Positions 25,296 through 35,143 of a stretch of 64,000 nucleotides of DNA are shown in pieces. This stretch comes from Acidovorax sp. sif1233 (GTDB lineage Bacteria > Pseudomonadota > Gammaproteobacteria > Burkholderiales > Burkholderiaceae_C). The position numbers and the translations under genes are program-made. The DNA is taken from positions 530,225-594,224 of the forward strand of contig NZ_JAHUWZ010000003.1 in NCBI RefSeq assembly GCF_019218755.1, in the 5' to 3' direction. A model generated the notes under the pieces. The model was not told the origin of the DNA and searched no databases. It saw nothing but the letters and a program-made list of their open reading frames with translations. Every line of letters begins with the position of its first letter. Positions within the stretch are counted from its first letter, which is position 1.

Positions 25296-26240
25296 ATGCC
25301 CCGGCCCGCCCTCTACAGCAGCTCCCGCCCTGCCCGCCGCCCCCCGGCGCAAGCGGCGGCCACGCTCCCCGCACCCACGGCCGATGCCGATGGAGCCGCC
25401 CCCCTTGCGCCTCCGTCTCCTGCGCCTGCCGCCACCGCGGGCGGCACGACGCTGTCCCGGCGCCACGTGCGCGGCCTGTGGACCATGATCGCGCTGCTTG
25501 GCGCCCTGCTCATCGCCAGCCTGTGGCTGCACCAGGGCCCCGCCCCCCGCAGGATCACCCAGGAAGACATCGATGCCGCCGTGCTGCGCACGCTGGAGAC
25601 CACCACCCCGCCCTCCGCCGCTGCGCGCGCGGCGGAAGCGATTTCGCCCTCGGTGGTGCGTGTCGTGGGCTACGGCCGCGGCAAGAATGGCAAGGAGGAA
25701 GTCGAGCGTGGCGTGGGCACCGGCGTGGTCATCGTCGACAAGGGCATCATCCTGACCAACCTGCACGTGGTGGCGGGCTCCGACCGCATCGCCATCACCT
25801 TCCATGACGGCCTGGAGACCACGGCCAGCATCACCGGCGCACAGCCCGAAAACGATCTGGCCGTGTTGCAGGCCCACAAGGTGCCCGACGACCTGTTCGC
25901 CGCCCCGCTGCGCTCCACCCAGGACCTGCGCCCCGGCGACCATGTGGTGGCCGTGGGGTTTCCCTTCGGCATCGGCCCCTCCGCCTCGGCCGGCGTGGTG
26001 TCGGGCCTCAAACGCGAATTCACCTCGCCCGAGGGCAAGCGCCAGCTCAGCAACCTGATCCAGTTCGACGCCGCAGCCAACCCGGGCAACTCCGGCGGGC
26101 CGCTGGTCACGCTCGACGGCGAGGTCGTGGGCATCGTCACCGCCATCCTCAACCCCACCCCGGCGCGCACCTTCATCGGCATCGGCTTCGCGGTGCCCAT
26201 CGAGAACGCGGCCTCGGCCGTGGGCATGCCGCCGTTCTAG
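25296..26240 (+). CDS. Membrane-anchored S1C (trypsin-like, DegP/HtrA-type) serine protease without PDZ domain
   Basis: Envelope protease or protein quality factor. 314 residues. A Pro/Ala-rich N-terminus of about 60 residues, one membrane segment (MIALLGALLIASLWLHQG, residues ~65-82), then the trypsin-like domain. The catalytic triad is visible: His in ILTNLHVVAGSD, Asp in ENDLAVLQ, Ser in NPGNSGGPLV. The chain ends MPPF right after the protease domain, so there is no PDZ domain, unlike DegP/DegS. The ATG at 25296 follows AAGG at eight bases; a GTG at 25287 is possible. Divergent from tatD. Confidence 0.92.
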   Translation: MPRPALYSSSRPARRPPAQAAATLPAPTADADGAAPLAPPSPAPAATAGGTTLSRRHVRGLWTMIALLGALLIASLWLHQGPAPRRITQEDIDAAVLRTLETTTPPSAAARAAEAISPSVVRVVGYGRGKNGKEEVERGVGTGVVIVDKGIILTNLHVVAGSDRIAITFHDGLETTASITGAQPENDLAVLQAHKVPDDLFAAPLRSTQDLRPGDHVVAVGFPFGIGPSASAGVVSGLKREFTSPEGKRQLSNLIQFDAAANPGNSGGPLVTLDGEVVGIVTAILNPTPARTFIGIGFAVPIENAASAVGMPPF

Positions 26241-26249
26241 CATGCAATA

Positions 26250-26313
26250 CCCCCTGAGTCGCTTCGCGCCTTCCCCCTCTCCTTCGGGAGGGGAACGCAC
26301 CCTGTGGCATGGG
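26250..26313 (+). repeat. Dispersed repeat B downstream of the S1C protease gene
   Basis: CCCCCTGAGTCGCTTCGCGC, CTTCCCCCTCTCC, then GGGAGGGGAACGC and CTGTGGCATGGG. It matches the reverse complement of 40893-40945 block by block. It starts ten bases after the stop codon. Confidence 0.6.
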
Positions 26314-26361
26314 CCGCGTACGGCTCGCAGCATCGTTGAACCCTGACAAGGAAGGAAAGCC

Positions 26362-27337
<976 letters not shown>

Positions 27338-27357
<20 letters not shown>

Positions 27358-28375
27358 CCCCCCCGGCGCCACGGTCCACGTCCTGCCCACCCTGCCGGGG
27401 CAGGCCGACCGCCTGCTGCGCGAGCTGGAGTGGAAGGTCATCCGCCGGCTCGACGGCCTGCTGCAGGGCGACTACCGCACCCTGATGCGCGGCACCGGGC
27501 TGGACCTGGCCGACCTGCGCGAGTACCAGCCGCACGACGACGTGCGCCACATCGACTGGAACGTGACCGCGCGGCTGAACACGCCGCACGTGCGCGTGTT
27601 CACCGAAGACCGCGAAATGACCGCCTGGTTCCTGCTGGACCTGAGCCCCTCCATCAGCTTCGGCCCCGAGGGCCATGCCAAGCGAGACATCCTCACGGGT
27701 TTCGTGGCCGTGCTCTCGCGCCTGCTCACCCGCCACGGCAACCGCGTGGGCGCCATGCTGTACGGCGGCGCCAGCGGCCAGGCCGAACGCGCGGTGGACG
27801 CCGTGCTGCCGCCGCGCAGCAGCCGCGCCCATGTGCTGCACCTGGTGCACCGCCTGCTGGCCCCTGAAAAGGCGGCCACGCCCACACGCGCGAAGGGCGG
27901 CGGCGCCGCCACCGAACTGCACCGGCTGCTGCAGGCGGGGCTTGCCAACCTGCGCCGCCGCGCCACCGTGTTCGTGGTGTCGGACTTCATCAGCGCGCCC
28001 GGCTGGGAGAAACCCCTGGCCCAGCTGGCGCAGCGGCACGACGTGGTGGCCGTGCGCCTGCTGGACCCGCTGGAGCTCGCGCTGCCGGACGTCGGCCTCA
28101 TCACGCTGCGCGACGCCGAAAGCGGCGAGCAGCTGCAGGTGGACACGCACGACGCGGCCTTTCGCCGCCGCTTCGCCCACCTGGCCGCCGAGCGCGAGGC
28201 CGCGCTGCGCGAGGGCCTGGCCCGCGCCGGCGCCGACACGCTGGAACTGTGCACCGACGACGACCTGGTCGATGCGCTGCTGCGCTTCATGGACCTGCGC
28301 CAGCGCCGCGTGCGGGCCCCGCGCGCCCCCTCCGCCCCCGTGCCCTCGGAAGCGGCCCTGCCCACCGCCGCCTGA
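27338..28375 (+). CDS. DUF58 domain protein
   Basis: Partner protein of MoxR/VWA modules; exact role unknown. 345 residues. The DUF58 signature is clear: GDYRTLMRGTGLDLADLREY, then DDVRHIDWNVTARL and VRVFTEDREMTAWFLLDLSP near residues 50-105. The fold resembles a VWA domain (LLDLSPSIS in place of DxSxS). Overlaps moxR by 20 bases and is followed after 26 bases by the VWA gene, so the three are one operon. Confidence 0.94.
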
Positions 28376-28401
28376 ACCACCACGCCACCAAGGACCGCAC
28401 C

Positions 28402-29448
28402 ATGGTTTTTCTCTGGCCCACCCTGCTCTGGCTGCTGCTGGTCGCGCCCTTGCTGGTACTGCTGTACTGGTGGCTGCTGCACCGGCGCAAGAAGACGGCG
28501 CTCAGCTACTCCAGCCTATCGCTGGTGCGCGAGGCCATGGGCCCCGGCCAGCGCCTGCGGCGCCACATCCCGCCCGCCCTCTTCCTGCTGGCGCTGATCG
28601 CCCTGCTGCTGGCGGCCGCGCGCCCGCTGGCCGTGATCACCCTGCCCTCGCAGGACCAGACCATCATGCTGGCCATGGACGTGTCGGGCAGCATGCGCGC
28701 CGCCGACGTGGAGCCCGACCGGATCACCGCCGCCCAGAATGCCGCCAAGGCCTTCATCGCCGAGCTGCCGCGCCACGTGCGCGTGGGCATCGTGGCGTTC
28801 GCGGGCAGCGCGCAGCTGGCCCAGTTGCCCACGCAAAGCCGTGAAGACCTGGTCAAGGCCATCGACAGCTTCCAGCTGCAGCGCGGCACGGCCACGGGCA
28901 ACGGCATCATGCTGTCGCTGGCCACCATTTTTCCGGATGCGGGCATCGACATCGCGGCGCTGGGGGGCCGCCAGGCGATGCGTCCCAAGCCCATCGACGA
29001 GATCGGCAACAAGCAGGACCCCGCCAAGCCCTTCACCCCGGTGGCGCCGGGCTCCTACACCTCGGCGGCCATCATCATGCTGACCGACGGGCAGCGCACC
29101 ACGGGCGTGGACCCGCTTGAAGCCGCCAAGTGGGCGGCGGACCGCGGCGTGCGCGTGTACACCGTGGGCGTGGGCACCGTGCAGGGCGAGACGATAGGGT
29201 TCGAAGGGTGGTCGATGCGCGTGCGGCTCGACGAAGAAACCCTGAAGGCCGTGGCCACGCGCACGAACGCCGAGTACTTCCACGCGGCCACGGCGGCCGA
29301 CCTCAAGAAGGTCTACGAAACGCTCAGTTCGCGATTGACGGTGGAGAAGAAGGAAACCGAGATCTCTGCCCTGCTGGCACTGGCGGGCGCCGTGCTGGCA
29401 CTGCTGGCAGCAGCACTTTCGGTCTGGTGGTACGGGAGGGTGATGTAG
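28402..29448 (+). CDS. VWA-domain inner-membrane protein (BatA-like)
   Basis: 348 residues. Two membrane segments near the N-terminus (LLWLLLVAPLLVLLYWWLL and ALFLLALIALLLAAARP), a periplasmic von Willebrand A domain with an intact metal site (AMDVSGSMRAADV; later IIMLTDGQRTTG), and a C-terminal membrane segment (ALLALAGAVLALLAAALSVW). This is the BatA layout of aerotolerance-type operons. Only one VWA gene is present; there is no BatB/BatD set. Start ATG at 28402. Confidence 0.93.
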   Translation: MVFLWPTLLWLLLVAPLLVLLYWWLLHRRKKTALSYSSLSLVREAMGPGQRLRRHIPPALFLLALIALLLAAARPLAVITLPSQDQTIMLAMDVSGSMRAADVEPDRITAAQNAAKAFIAELPRHVRVGIVAFAGSAQLAQLPTQSREDLVKAIDSFQLQRGTATGNGIMLSLATIFPDAGIDIAALGGRQAMRPKPIDEIGNKQDPAKPFTPVAPGSYTSAAIIMLTDGQRTTGVDPLEAAKWAADRGVRVYTVGVGTVQGETIGFEGWSMRVRLDEETLKAVATRTNAEYFHAATAADLKKVYETLSSRLTVEKKETEISALLALAGAVLALLAAALSVWWYGRVM

Positions 29449-29562
29449 GCCCCCGGCGCCACGCGAGCCCGCAGGCAGGCAGCCACGCCAGCGGGCATGC
29501 ACGGATAGCGGCCCATGGCCGCCCGTGCCGGGGATCATGGCTCGAACCTGAGGAGACATTTC

Positions 29563-29811
29563 ATGCGCTTCCTGATCCAGATCGCAGCCGTGGCGCTGCT
29601 CGCCATGGCCGCCGGCTCCGCGCTGGCCCACAACTGCCCCAACGAGATGAAGGCCATCGACGCCAAGCTGGCCACCCATCCGGCGCTGACGGCCGACAAC
29701 GCCGCCAAGGTCAAACAGCTGCGCGCGGAGGGCGAGGCCCAGCACAAGGCCGGCAAACATGACGACTCGATGAAATCCCTGGCGCAAGCCAAGAAGATCC
29801 TCGGCATCTAG
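29563..29811 (+). CDS. Small secreted protein, unknown
   Basis: 82 residues. Signal peptide FLIQIAAVALLAMAAGSALA with cleavage before HNCPNEM. The 62-residue mature part is charged and helical (MKAIDAKLATHPALTADN, then AAKVKQLRAEGEAQHKAGKH), probably a helical hairpin. A good ribosome site (AGGAG seven bases before the ATG) supports the start. I do not recognise the family. It lies 114 bases after the VWA gene on the same strand. Confidence 0.8.
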   Translation: MRFLIQIAAVALLAMAAGSALAHNCPNEMKAIDAKLATHPALTADNAAKVKQLRAEGEAQHKAGKHDDSMKSLAQAKKILGI

Positions 29812-29893
29812 ACCCGCCCCGCCATCCTCGCACCCTGCGCAGGCCGCAGGTCGCCGGCTGGCGAGGCGAGGAACGCCGGACCCGGGCCAGATA

Positions 29894-30649
29894 TCAGGTC
29901 AGGTGGCCGAGCACCAGCCGCACCACGCGGCTGCAGCGCACGGCCAGGGATTCGTCGTGCGTGACCATCACGAACGCCGTGCCCTGGTCCCGCGCCAGCT
30001 GCATCATCAGTTCAAACACGCCGTCGGCCGTGGTGCGGTCGAGATTGCCCGTGGGCTCGTCGGCCAGCACGCAGGCCGGACGGGTGACCAGTGCCCGGGC
30101 GATGGCCACGCGCTGGCGCTCCCCCCCCGACAGCTCGGCCGGACGGTGGTGCAGGCGCTCCTTCAGCCCGACGGCGGCCAGCACCTTCGCGGCCTCGTGC
30201 TGGCACTGCTCGTACGGCATGCGGCGGATGCGCAGCGGCATGGCCACATTGTCCAGCGCGCTGAACTCGGGCAGCAGGTGGTGGAACTGGTAGATGAAGC
30301 CCAGGTGCTGGTTGCGCAGCTGGCCCTGCCGTTCGGCGGAGAGGGACGACATGGCCTCCCCCTTCAGGCGCACGGTGCCCGAGGTGGGCGCATCCAGCCC
30401 GCCCAGCAGGTGCAGCAAGGTGCTCTTGCCCGAGCCCGAGGCGCCGACGATGGCCAGCGTCTCGCCCGTGTGGACCCGCAGGTCCACGCCCTGCAGCACG
30501 GTCACGTCCAGGCGCCCTTCGGTGAAGCGCTTGGTCAGGCCGTGCGCCTCCAGCACCACCGGGCCATTCAAGCCCGCGTGGGCGGCGGGCGCCGCCTTGA
30601 AGGGCCGCGGGGACACGCCAGTGCCGAGCGTGGGGGTCGTATTACTCAT
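29894..30649 (-). CDS. lolD: Lipoprotein-releasing ABC transporter ATP-binding protein
   Basis: ATPase of the LolCDE machine that extracts outer-membrane lipoproteins from the inner membrane. 251 residues. Walker [19 protein letters not shown] near residue 70, Q-loop region [20 protein letters not shown] (the LolD hallmark), signature [16 protein letters not shown], Walker [12 protein letters not shown] and H-loop [11 protein letters not shown]. The first ~30 residues are a non-conserved extension. Overlaps the permease gene by eight bases. Confidence 0.95.
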   Translation of the reverse strand: MSNTTPTLGTGVSPRPFKAAPAAHAGLNGPVVLEAHGLTKRFTEGRLDVTVLQGVDLRVHTGETLAIVGASGSGKSTLLHLLGGLDAPTSGTVRLKGEAMSSLSAERQGQLRNQHLGFIYQFHHLLPEFSALDNVAMPLRIRRMPYEQCQHEAAKVLAAVGLKERLHHRPAELSGGERQRVAIARALVTRPACVLADEPTGNLDRTTADGVFELMMQLARDQGTAFVMVTHDESLAVRCSRVVRLVLGHLT

Positions 30650-31895
30650 AGCGCAGGGCCTCGGCAGGATTCACACGGCTGGCACGCCAGCTGGGGTAGA
30701 GCGTGGCCACGAAGGCCAGCACGAGCGAGATGATGCCGATGGGCAGGATGTCGCTGCTCTGCGGCTCGCTGGGCATCTTGCTGATCAGGTAAATGTCCTT
30801 GGGCAGGAAACTCGCGTTCAGCGCCCTCTCGATGGCCGGCACGATCACGTCGATGTTGAAGGCGATGGAGAGCCCCAGCAGCAGGCCCACGGCCGTGCCG
30901 ATCACGCCCACCATGGCGCCCTGCACCACGAAGATGCCCATGATGCTTTTCGGGCTGGCGCCCAGCGTGCGCAGGATGGCGATGTCGGCGCGCTTGTCGG
31001 TCACCGTCATCACCAGGGTGGACACCAGGTTGAACGCCGCCACGGCCACGATGAGCGTGAGGATGATGAACATCATGCGCTTTTCAAGCTGCACGGCCGC
31101 GAACCAGGTGCGGTTCTGCTGCGTCCAGTCGCGGATGAGCAGCTGGCCGCTTAAGGACCCCGCCAGCTGCTGGGCCACGTCGCGCGCCTGGTGCAGGTCC
31201 TTGAGCTTCAGGCGCACGCCCGTGGGGCCTTCCAGGCGGAAGATGCGCTGGGCGTCCTCATGGTGCAGCAGCACCAGCGCCGAGTCGTATTCGTAGTGGC
31301 CGGAATCAAACGTGCCCGCCACCGTCATCTGCTTGAGGCGTGGCACCACGCCCGCCGGGGTCACCTGGCCCGCGGGGGCGATCAGGGTGACCACATCGCC
31401 GGCGCGCACGCCCAAAGCGCGGGCCAGCTCGCCGCCCAGCACCACGCGGAATTCGCCGGGCACCAGCAGATTGAGCGTTTTTTCGTTGGTGGCGGCCAGG
31501 TCCGTCACCGCGCCTTCCAGCGCCGGGTCGATGCCGCGCACCAGCGCGCCCTTCATGTCCTCGCCGCGCGCCAGCAGCGCCTGCGCGGCCACGAAGGGTG
31601 CGGCGCCCACCACGTTGGGGTTCTGCTTGGCCTCGGCCAGCGTGCGCGCCGGGTCGGGCAAGGCAGCGCCCTGGGGCGCAAAAATCTCGATGTGCGAGAC
31701 CACGCTGAGCATGCGGTCGCGCACTTCCTTCTGAAAGCCGTTCATCACCGACAGCACGATGATGAGCGCCGCCACCCCAAGCGCGATGCCCAGCATGGAC
31801 ACGCCCGAGATGAACGAGATGAAGCCATTGCGCCGCGTGGCGCGGCCCGCGCGCGTGTAGCGCCAGCCCAGGGCCAGTTCGTAGGGGATTTGCAT
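30642..31895 (-). CDS. lolC: Lipoprotein-releasing ABC transporter permease, LolC/E family
   Basis: Inner-membrane subunit of the Lol exporter. 417 residues, four membrane segments in the MacB/FtsX layout: one after the cytoplasmic start ([20 protein letters not shown]), a ~200-residue periplasmic domain, and three near the C-terminus ([56 protein letters not shown]). The opening [11 protein letters not shown] is typical of LolC/E. Only one permease gene is present, so the complex may be LolF-type or use another copy elsewhere. Confidence 0.93.
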   Translation of the reverse strand: MQIPYELALGWRYTRAGRATRRNGFISFISGVSMLGIALGVAALIIVLSVMNGFQKEVRDRMLSVVSHIEIFAPQGAALPDPARTLAEAKQNPNVVGAAPFVAAQALLARGEDMKGALVRGIDPALEGAVTDLAATNEKTLNLLVPGEFRVVLGGELARALGVRAGDVVTLIAPAGQVTPAGVVPRLKQMTVAGTFDSGHYEYDSALVLLHHEDAQRIFRLEGPTGVRLKLKDLHQARDVAQQLAGSLSGQLLIRDWTQQNRTWFAAVQLEKRMMFIILTLIVAVAAFNLVSTLVMTVTDKRADIAILRTLGASPKSIMGIFVVQGAMVGVIGTAVGLLLGLSIAFNIDVIVPAIERALNASFLPKDIYLISKMPSEPQSSDILPIGIISLVLAFVATLYPSWRASRVNPAEALRYE

Positions 31896-31963
31896 GAATA
31901 AGGAAAGAAGGCACTGCAGGGTGCGGAATGCACGCCACAGGCCGGCCAGATTGTGGCATCCCG

Positions 31964-31969
31964 GACAAT
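31964..31969 (+). promoter_or_regulatory. -10-like hexamer GACAAT directly before the 31976 start
   Basis: GACAAT is followed by AGGCCC and then the ATG at 31976. The spacing fits a transcription start at or next to the start codon; no -35 was identified. Confidence 0.35.
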
Positions 31970-31975
31970 AGGCCC

Positions 31976-32932
31976 ATGTCGGACACCACCCATTTGCTCA
32001 TTCCCTACGCCGCCAGCGCCTCCCCGGGATGCCAGCAAGCCCTGCAGGGCCTGGCCCTGCCCCACCTGGACCGGCTTCTGGCCCGGCTCAGCCCCCATCC
32101 CGCCCAGAGTGACAGCGGCGAGGAAACAACCTTCTCCGCCCCCCACGAACGCGCCCTGGCGCGCGCCCTGGGCCTGCCTGCGCAGGACGGCCGCATCCCC
32201 TGGGCCGCGTGGCACCGCCACCAGCAGGGCCAGCCCGCCGATGGAGCGGCCTGGGCCTTTGTCACGCCCTGCCAGTGGCAGGTCAGCACCGACCACGTCA
32301 CGCTGCGCGACCCCGAGCACCTCGCGCTGGACGAGGCCGCATCGCGCGCGCTGCTGGCCATCGTGTCCCCCTGGTTCGCCGAAGACGGCATCACCCTGCA
32401 CTACGACCAGCCCACGCGCTGGCTGGCCCGCAGCCCGCTGTTTGCCCTGCTTGCCACCGCCTCGCTGGAACGCGTGCTGCTGCGCGACGTGCGCGCCTGG
32501 ATGCCAGATGCGCGCGAGGCCCGCACGCTGCACCGCCTGCACAGCGAGATGCAGATGCTGCTCTACACCCACGCCTTCAACGACGAGCGCACGGCGCGCG
32601 GGCTGCCGGTGATCAACTCGTTCTGGGTGCATGGCACCGGCCCGCTGCCTGTGCCCGCCCCCACCTCCGCCACTGCGCCGACGGTACCCACCACCCTGCG
32701 CGGCGCGGCGCTGAATGAAGACTGGCGCGCCTGGGCCGCCGCCTGGACCGCGCTGGACGCAGGCCCGGTGGCCGACCTGCTGCGCAAGGCCGAAGGCGGC
32801 ACGCCCGTGCTGCTGACCCTGTGCGGCGAGCGCAATACGCTGGCCTTCCACACCGCCCCCCGCACCCTGGCCCAGCGTTTTCAAAGCCTTTTCAGGCCCC
32901 AGCGCTTTGCAGAACTGCGCGAGAAGCTATGA
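31976..32932 (+). CDS. Phosphoglycerate-mutase-like / RpfE-type protein of unknown role
   Basis: 318 residues, a beta-proteobacterial family that databases usually call phosphoglycerate mutase or RpfE-like. Recognisable stretches are LLIPYAASASPGCQQALQGL at the start, CQWQVSTDHVTLRDP in the middle and RLHSEMQMLLYTHAFND followed by GLPVINSFWVHGTG. No metal ligands or phosphohistidine motif are evident, so an enzymatic role is doubtful. The start ATG is preceded by GACAAT. The 3' end overlaps recJ (ATGA), as is common in this group; the two may be co-transcribed. Confidence 0.75.
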   Translation: MSDTTHLLIPYAASASPGCQQALQGLALPHLDRLLARLSPHPAQSDSGEETTFSAPHERALARALGLPAQDGRIPWAAWHRHQQGQPADGAAWAFVTPCQWQVSTDHVTLRDPEHLALDEAASRALLAIVSPWFAEDGITLHYDQPTRWLARSPLFALLATASLERVLLRDVRAWMPDAREARTLHRLHSEMQMLLYTHAFNDERTARGLPVINSFWVHGTGPLPVPAPTSATAPTVPTTLRGAALNEDWRAWAAAWTALDAGPVADLLRKAEGGTPVLLTLCGERNTLAFHTAPRTLAQRFQSLFRPQRFAELREKL

Positions 32933-34731
32933 AAATAGTAGCAAGAGACATCCCCCCCCGCGCCGCCTGGGTGCTGGAGCAAGCCGGCGTGCACCCGCTG
33001 CTGGCCCGCCTGTATGCCGCGCGCGGCGTGCGTGCCAAGGACGAGCTGGACGACGGCCTGGGCCGCCTGCTCCCTCCCTCGGGTTTGAAAGGCATTGACA
33101 CCGCCGCCCGCCTGCTGGCCGACGCCATGGCGCAAAACAAGCGCCTTGTCATCGTGGCCGACTACGACTGCGACGGCGCCACCGCCTGCGCCGTGGGCGT
33201 GCGCGGCCTGCGGTTGCTGGGCGCGCAGCACGTGGACTACCTCGTGCCCGACCGCGTGACCGACGGCTACGGCCTCACGCCCCCCATCGCCCGGCGCGTG
33301 GCCGAGCGCGGCGCCGACGTGCTCATCACCGTGGACAACGGCATCGCCAGCGTGGACGGCGTGGCCGAGGCCAAGGCGCTGGGCCTGCAGGTGCTCGTGA
33401 CCGACCACCACCTTCCCGGGCCCGAACTGCCGGCGGCCGACGCCATCGTCAACCCCAACCAGCCCGGCTGCACGTTCGAGAGCAAGTCCATGGCCGGTGT
33501 GGGCGTGATGTTCTACGTGCTGCTGGCGCTGCGGGCCGAGCTGCGCGCACGCGGAATCTTTGATGCGCCGAGTGCCGCCGGGCCGCCCCAAGGCGCGAGC
33601 GCCCCCCTGGGGGGCAGCGAACCACACGTAGTGGGGAGCGTGGGGGCGCACCAGCCCTTGCAACCCAAGCTCGACCCGCTGCTCACGCTCGTGGCGCTGG
33701 GCACCGTGGCCGATGTGGTGAAGCTCGACGCCAACAACCGCCGCCTGGTCGCCCAGGGCTTGAAGCGCATCCGCGCGGGCCAGATGCCCGCAGGCATCGC
33801 CGCGCTGTTCCATGCCGCAGGCCGCAAGGCCCCGGTGGCCACCACGTTCGACTTTGGCTTTGCGCTGGGCCCGCGCATCAATGCCGCGGGTCGCCTGGCC
33901 GACATGACGCTGGGCATCGAATGCCTGCTGACCGACGACGCAGGCCGCGCCGCCGAGTTGGCGGGCCTGCTCGACGGCATCAACCGCGAGCGCCGCGAGA
34001 TCGAGGGCGGGATGCGCGACCAGGCCATGCTGATGGCCGAGAGCCTGTTCCAGGAAGACGAGGAGCCGCCCCCGGCCATCAGCGTGTTCGACCCCGACTT
34101 CCACGAAGGCGTGGTGGGCATCGTGGCCAGCCGCATCAAGGACAAGCTGCACCGCCCCACCTTCGTGTTCGCGGCCAGCAGCGCACCGGGCAAGGAGCAC
34201 GAGCTGAAGGGCTCGGGCCGCTCCATCCCCGGCTTTCACCTGCGCGATGCGCTGGACCTGGTGGCCAAGCGCCACCCGGGCGTGCTGCTGAAGTTCGGCG
34301 GCCATGCCATGGCGGCGGGCTGCACCGTGGCCGAAGAAGCGTTCGATGTGTTCGAGCGCGCCCTGGCCCAGGTGGCGCAGGAGTGGCTCGATGCCTCCAC
34401 CCTCACCCGCCGCATCGAGACCGACGGCCCCCTGGCCCCCGAATACTGCCGCGCCGACATGGTGGACACCCTGCACCACGAGGTCTGGGGCCAGGGCTTT
34501 GCGCCCCCCACGTTCAGCGAAGAAGTGCAGATCGTGAGCCAGCGACTGGTGGGCGAGTCCAAGAACCATCTGTCGATCAAGCTCATGCACCAGGGCAACC
34601 CGGTGGATGCCATCTGGTTCGGCCACACCGAGCAACTGCCCGCGCGCGTGCTGCTGGCCTTCCGCCTCGATGTGAACGAGTGGAAGGGCGAGCGCAAGGT
34701 GCAGTTCCTGGTCGAGGGCGCGCAGCTCTGA
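32929..34731 (+). CDS. recJ: Single-stranded-DNA-specific exonuclease RecJ
   Basis: 5'-3' ssDNA exonuclease for recombination and mismatch or base-excision repair. 600 residues. DHH-domain motifs: VIVADYDCDGATACAVGV near residue 68, VDNGIASV, and TDHHLPGPELPAADAIVNP near residue 155. The DHHA1 region has LKFGGHAMAAGC and the OB fold follows. The ATG overlaps the upstream stop (ATGA). Residues ~216-243 (SAAGPPQGASAPLGGSEP onward) are encoded by a GC-rich repeat (33575-33650) and form an insertion between RGIFDA and the conserved LVALGTVADVVKLD. The frame is intact, so the gene is probably functional. Confidence 0.96.
   Translation: MKIVARDIPPRAAWVLEQAGVHPLLARLYAARGVRAKDELDDGLGRLLPPSGLKGIDTAARLLADAMAQNKRLVIVADYDCDGATACAVGVRGLRLLGAQHVDYLVPDRVTDGYGLTPPIARRVAERGADVLITVDNGIASVDGVAEAKALGLQVLVTDHHLPGPELPAADAIVNPNQPGCTFESKSMAGVGVMFYVLLALRAELRARGIFDAPSAAGPPQGASAPLGGSEPHVVGSVGAHQPLQPKLDPLLTLVALGTVADVVKLDANNRRLVAQGLKRIRAGQMPAGIAALFHAAGRKAPVATTFDFGFALGPRINAAGRLADMTLGIECLLTDDAGRAAELAGLLDGINRERREIEGGMRDQAMLMAESLFQEDEEPPPAISVFDPDFHEGVVGIVASRIKDKLHRPTFVFAASSAPGKEHELKGSGRSIPGFHLRDALDLVAKRHPGVLLKFGGHAMAAGCTVAEEAFDVFERALAQVAQEWLDASTLTRRIETDGPLAPEYCRADMVDTLHHEVWGQGFAPPTFSEEVQIVSQRLVGESKNHLSIKLMHQGNPVDAIWFGHTEQLPARVLLAFRLDVNEWKGERKVQFLVEGAQL
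33575..33650 (+). repeat. GC-rich repeat C inserted in frame in recJ
   Basis: GGGCCGCCCCAAGGCGCGAG, GCCCCCCTGGGGGGC (a perfect hairpin), then AGCGAACC and GTGGGGAGCGTGGGGGC. The composition and hairpins are unlike flanking recJ sequence. I recall similar elements between genes in Acidovorax-like genomes, but no second copy is in this window. Confidence 0.5.
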
Positions 34732-34747
34732 GGACTGCGCGCACGGG

Positions 34748-34957
34748 TCACTGGCGGCGCTGGCGGATCACCGTCACCGGCTCCCCGCCCTGGCCCCAGT
34801 TTTCGGGGTCCACTTCGTCAATGATGACCGTCACGGTCTCGGGCCGCTTGTCCAGCACCTGCTGCATCAGCTGGGTGACGCCGGCGATGAGCGCCGCCTT
34901 CTGCGCGGCCGTGGTGGGCAGGTCGCGCCGGGCGAGGCGGATGTTGACGAGGGGCAT
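34748..34957 (-). CDS. 4-oxalocrotonate tautomerase family protein
   Basis: Small keto-enol tautomerase. 69 residues, normal for the family. After Met removal Pro1 would be the catalytic base (PLVNIRLARRDLPTT). Later residues follow the family pattern (QKAALIAGVTQLMQQVL, TVTVIIDEVDPENWGQGG). The ATG at 34957 was chosen to place Pro second; AAGGA lies seven bases upstream. Substrate unknown. Confidence 0.9.
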   Translation of the reverse strand: MPLVNIRLARRDLPTTAAQKAALIAGVTQLMQQVLDKRPETVTVIIDEVDPENWGQGGEPVTVIRQRRQ

Positions 34958-35100
34958 GGGCAAGTCCTTTTCGGGGGTGCGCGGAAACGAACGGCGCACA
35001 AGGCGCCACAGGAACCAAGGCAGTGGGGGCAGCCTTCATGGAGAAGGCGGCAGATGGCGCGATGAAATGGGCCGCCCGCGCACGGCTGGCAAGCGCCGGA

Positions 35101-35121
35101 AGCTATCTATTTAGTAGCAAC
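35101..35121 (+). repeat. Dispersed repeat A, partial copy
   Basis: AGCTATCTATTTAGTAGCAA: the AT-rich head of the element without a recognisable hairpin half. Intergenic, between the tautomerase and the first chemoreceptor. Confidence 0.4.
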
Positions 35122-35143
35122 CAGCCCAACCCAGGGGCGGCCG

